This document shows positions 31,432 to 32,812 of a stretch of DNA of 32,812 nt, in pieces. Origin of the DNA: a virus; the IMG/VR virus record IMGVR_UViG_3300020214_000064, positions 1 to 32,812 of that record; one strand, given 5' to 3'. Under the pieces are notes generated by a model that did not search any database, had not been told where the DNA came from, and worked only from the letters and a program-made list of their open reading frames with translations. Position numbers and translations under genes: made by a program. Within the stretch, counting starts at the first letter, position 1. The number at the start of each line of letters is the position of its first letter.

Positions 31432-32812
31432 ATGCCTGCAAACGCCAGTTACAACAATGCTACAAAAAGACTTGCAGTGTCTGCGGATAATCTTCCAGGA
31501 CCTGTAAGTCGTGGCACATTTCCAAACCAGAATAATACAAATACTGTAACAGAGCAAGATTTTGATCATGAGTTTTTATATCGTGGTGGCACTTTTGGAG
31601 TTACACGTACATTTGATAGTAATGCTTGGACGCAAACTGGATTTATTAGAAGTATTACTCTATCTGTAGCAGATAATGCATTGTTTGGGGTTAATAATCA
31701 AATTAGAAGTGGAGACCATCTCTTCTTTGTTTTTAGTGATGGAATAAAAAGAAAATTTTTATTTACTGGCACTACATTTACATCGATTGCTGATAGGTGT
31801 TGGTTAGCTGCAGATAATAGACTTGATTTGATTATGACAAATCAAGCAGCGTCAACTGGCACATACACATACTATGACCAAAGAAATGGGCGATCGGCAA
31901 CCCCACTTGGTGCTATTGGAATTGCAGCAAATGGAGTAGTATTATTCAATCCAAGTGCAGGGACTGCTGCAAATCCACCATTTGGATTTAATTGGAATAC
32001 ATACAGGCAGGATTCTACAACTCCTATTAATTTCGGTGAAGATACTTGTGGTGGACGACCAGATGTAACAGGTCAATACCACTACCAGGATAGTTCTATT
32101 TTAACCTGTTGGCGAACCTCTGGAGCGATGTCTACTTATAATGATTATTATGGAAGCTCCCAATATAATGGTGATAATATTAGGCATCCAGATGGACATT
32201 CAAAAATTATAGGATTTTCATTTGATGGATTCCCCATATACGGACCATACGCATACAACAGTCCTTGGGATAATTTAAGTGGAGTCAAATATTTGACTTC
32301 ATCTTTTGAGATTAGAAATACTGAAGTTTCTGGAAGACCACAATATGGTGCTACACTTCAAAATCCTCCTGCTGGCTCATTAATGCAGGATTGGCGATAT
32401 GAAGAGGGTTTAGGTGACCTGGATATACATAACGGAAGATTTTGTATAACTCCAGAATATCAAGATGGCACGTATGCATATTTTATTTCTATTGATTCTA
32501 ATGGAAAGCCTGCATTTCCATATATAATTGGCACGTCTACTAGGGAAACTATTGACCCACCGCCAGGAAATGGAGCAAGAGCTCCAGAGCTTCCGCCGCC
32601 TCCACCACCACCTGATTACGTCAGACCAACTCTTCAATTCACGTTACAACCACAAAATGCAACTGTAAATGCTAATCAATCTGTAACATTTACTGTACAA
32701 GGTCAAGTGGTTACAAGCGAAGCAGCAACTTCAATTGGATATCAATGGTTTAGATCGACTGATGGCGGTTTTGCGTTTGCTGCTATTACTGGAGCAACGA
32801 ATAGCACATATA
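31432..32812 (+). CDS. Virion protein with YHYH and Ig-like domains (3' partial)
   Basis: ATG 31,432 with AAGGA at 31,422-31,426; 460 codons are visible and the frame runs off the right edge. A beta-rich N-terminal part (residues 1-200) is followed by GQYHYQDSS, HSKIIGFSFDGFPIYGPYAY, GDLDIHNGRFCITPEY, QDGTYAYFISIDSN and FPYIIG, a nearly complete YHYH domain in which the last His of the motif is Gln. A Pro-run linker (seven Pro) leads into an Ig-like domain start (QPQNATVNANQSVTFTV, GYQWFRSTDGG) that parallels the C-terminus of the giant protein. The shared domains suggest that the two proteins arose in part by duplication and act on the same surface. A tail fibre or adhesin role is inferred. 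Total length unknown. Confidence 0.85.
   Translation, partial: MPANASYNNATKRLAVSADNLPGPVSRGTFPNQNNTNTVTEQDFDHEFLYRGGTFGVTRTFDSNAWTQTGFIRSITLSVADNALFGVNNQIRSGDHLFFVFSDGIKRKFLFTGTTFTSIADRCWLAADNRLDLIMTNQAASTGTYTYYDQRNGRSATPLGAIGIAANGVVLFNPSAGTAANPPFGFNWNTYRQDSTTPINFGEDTCGGRPDVTGQYHYQDSSILTCWRTSGAMSTYNDYYGSSQYNGDNIRHPDGHSKIIGFSFDGFPIYGPYAYNSPWDNLSGVKYLTSSFEIRNTEVSGRPQYGATLQNPPAGSLMQDWRYEEGLGDLDIHNGRFCITPEYQDGTYAYFISIDSNGKPAFPYIIGTSTRETIDPPPGNGARAPELPPPPPPPDYVRPTLQFTLQPQNATVNANQSVTFTVQGQVVTSEAATSIGYQWFRSTDGGFAFAAITGATNSTY

Overview
The window reads as part of the late (virion) region of a T4-like cyanomyovirus, a contractile-tailed phage of Synechococcus or Prochlorococcus. The evidence is a baseplate wedge pair (gp25-like then gp6-like) in T4 order, a set of small ORFs of cyanophage type, a phage-type 2OG-Fe(II) oxygenase, T4-like late promoter motifs (CTAAATA / AATAAATA), and virion proteins with YHYH, Ig-like and LamG-like domains. 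All genes lie on the + strand and are tightly packed. No stretch longer than about 120 bases lacks a gene. I see no tRNA, CRISPR array, insertion sequence or integrase. Exact species and host are inference.

Layout. 1-1,010: the end of an unknown acidic protein and four small ORFs, with more C-ending codons than the rest. 1,030-1,671: a 2OG-Fe(II) oxygenase, closed by a strong hairpin terminator (1,673-1,709) and followed by a late promoter-like box. 1,789-2,878: a cascade of overlapping small unknown genes. 2,881-3,858: an NlpC/P60-like peptidase, an AbrB/MazE-like mini-protein and a coiled-coil protein. 3,882-8,106: a 1,230-residue virion protein with three DUF5648-like repeats, then a PAAR-like candidate spike tip. 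8,144-8,696: three small genes (very basic, HTH-like, and one carrying two perfect RNA hairpins). 8,697-11,226: gp25 and gp6. 11,240-31,417: a single open reading frame of 6,725 codons. 31,432 to the end: the start of another virion protein, with YHYH and Ig-like domains.

How they fit together. The peptidase, PAAR-like protein, gp25 and gp6 are parts of a contractile-tail baseplate. The giant protein directly follows gp6, where T4 has gp7. It starts with a baseplate-type head and continues as a mosaic of beta-repeats, a beta-propeller-like region, carbohydrate-binding-like modules, three lectin-like folds, an array of Cys-containing helical modules and a C-terminal Ig-like domain. The simplest reading is a wedge-attached surface-binding protein (inference). 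Several late promoter boxes overlap the stop codon of the gene before them.

The most unusual items are the giant protein with its Cys-helix repeat array interrupted by LamG-like domains, the beta-repeat family shared with the 1,230-residue protein, the double hairpin just before gp25, and the promoters embedded in stop codons. All domain names come from reading motifs by eye and were not confirmed by any search.
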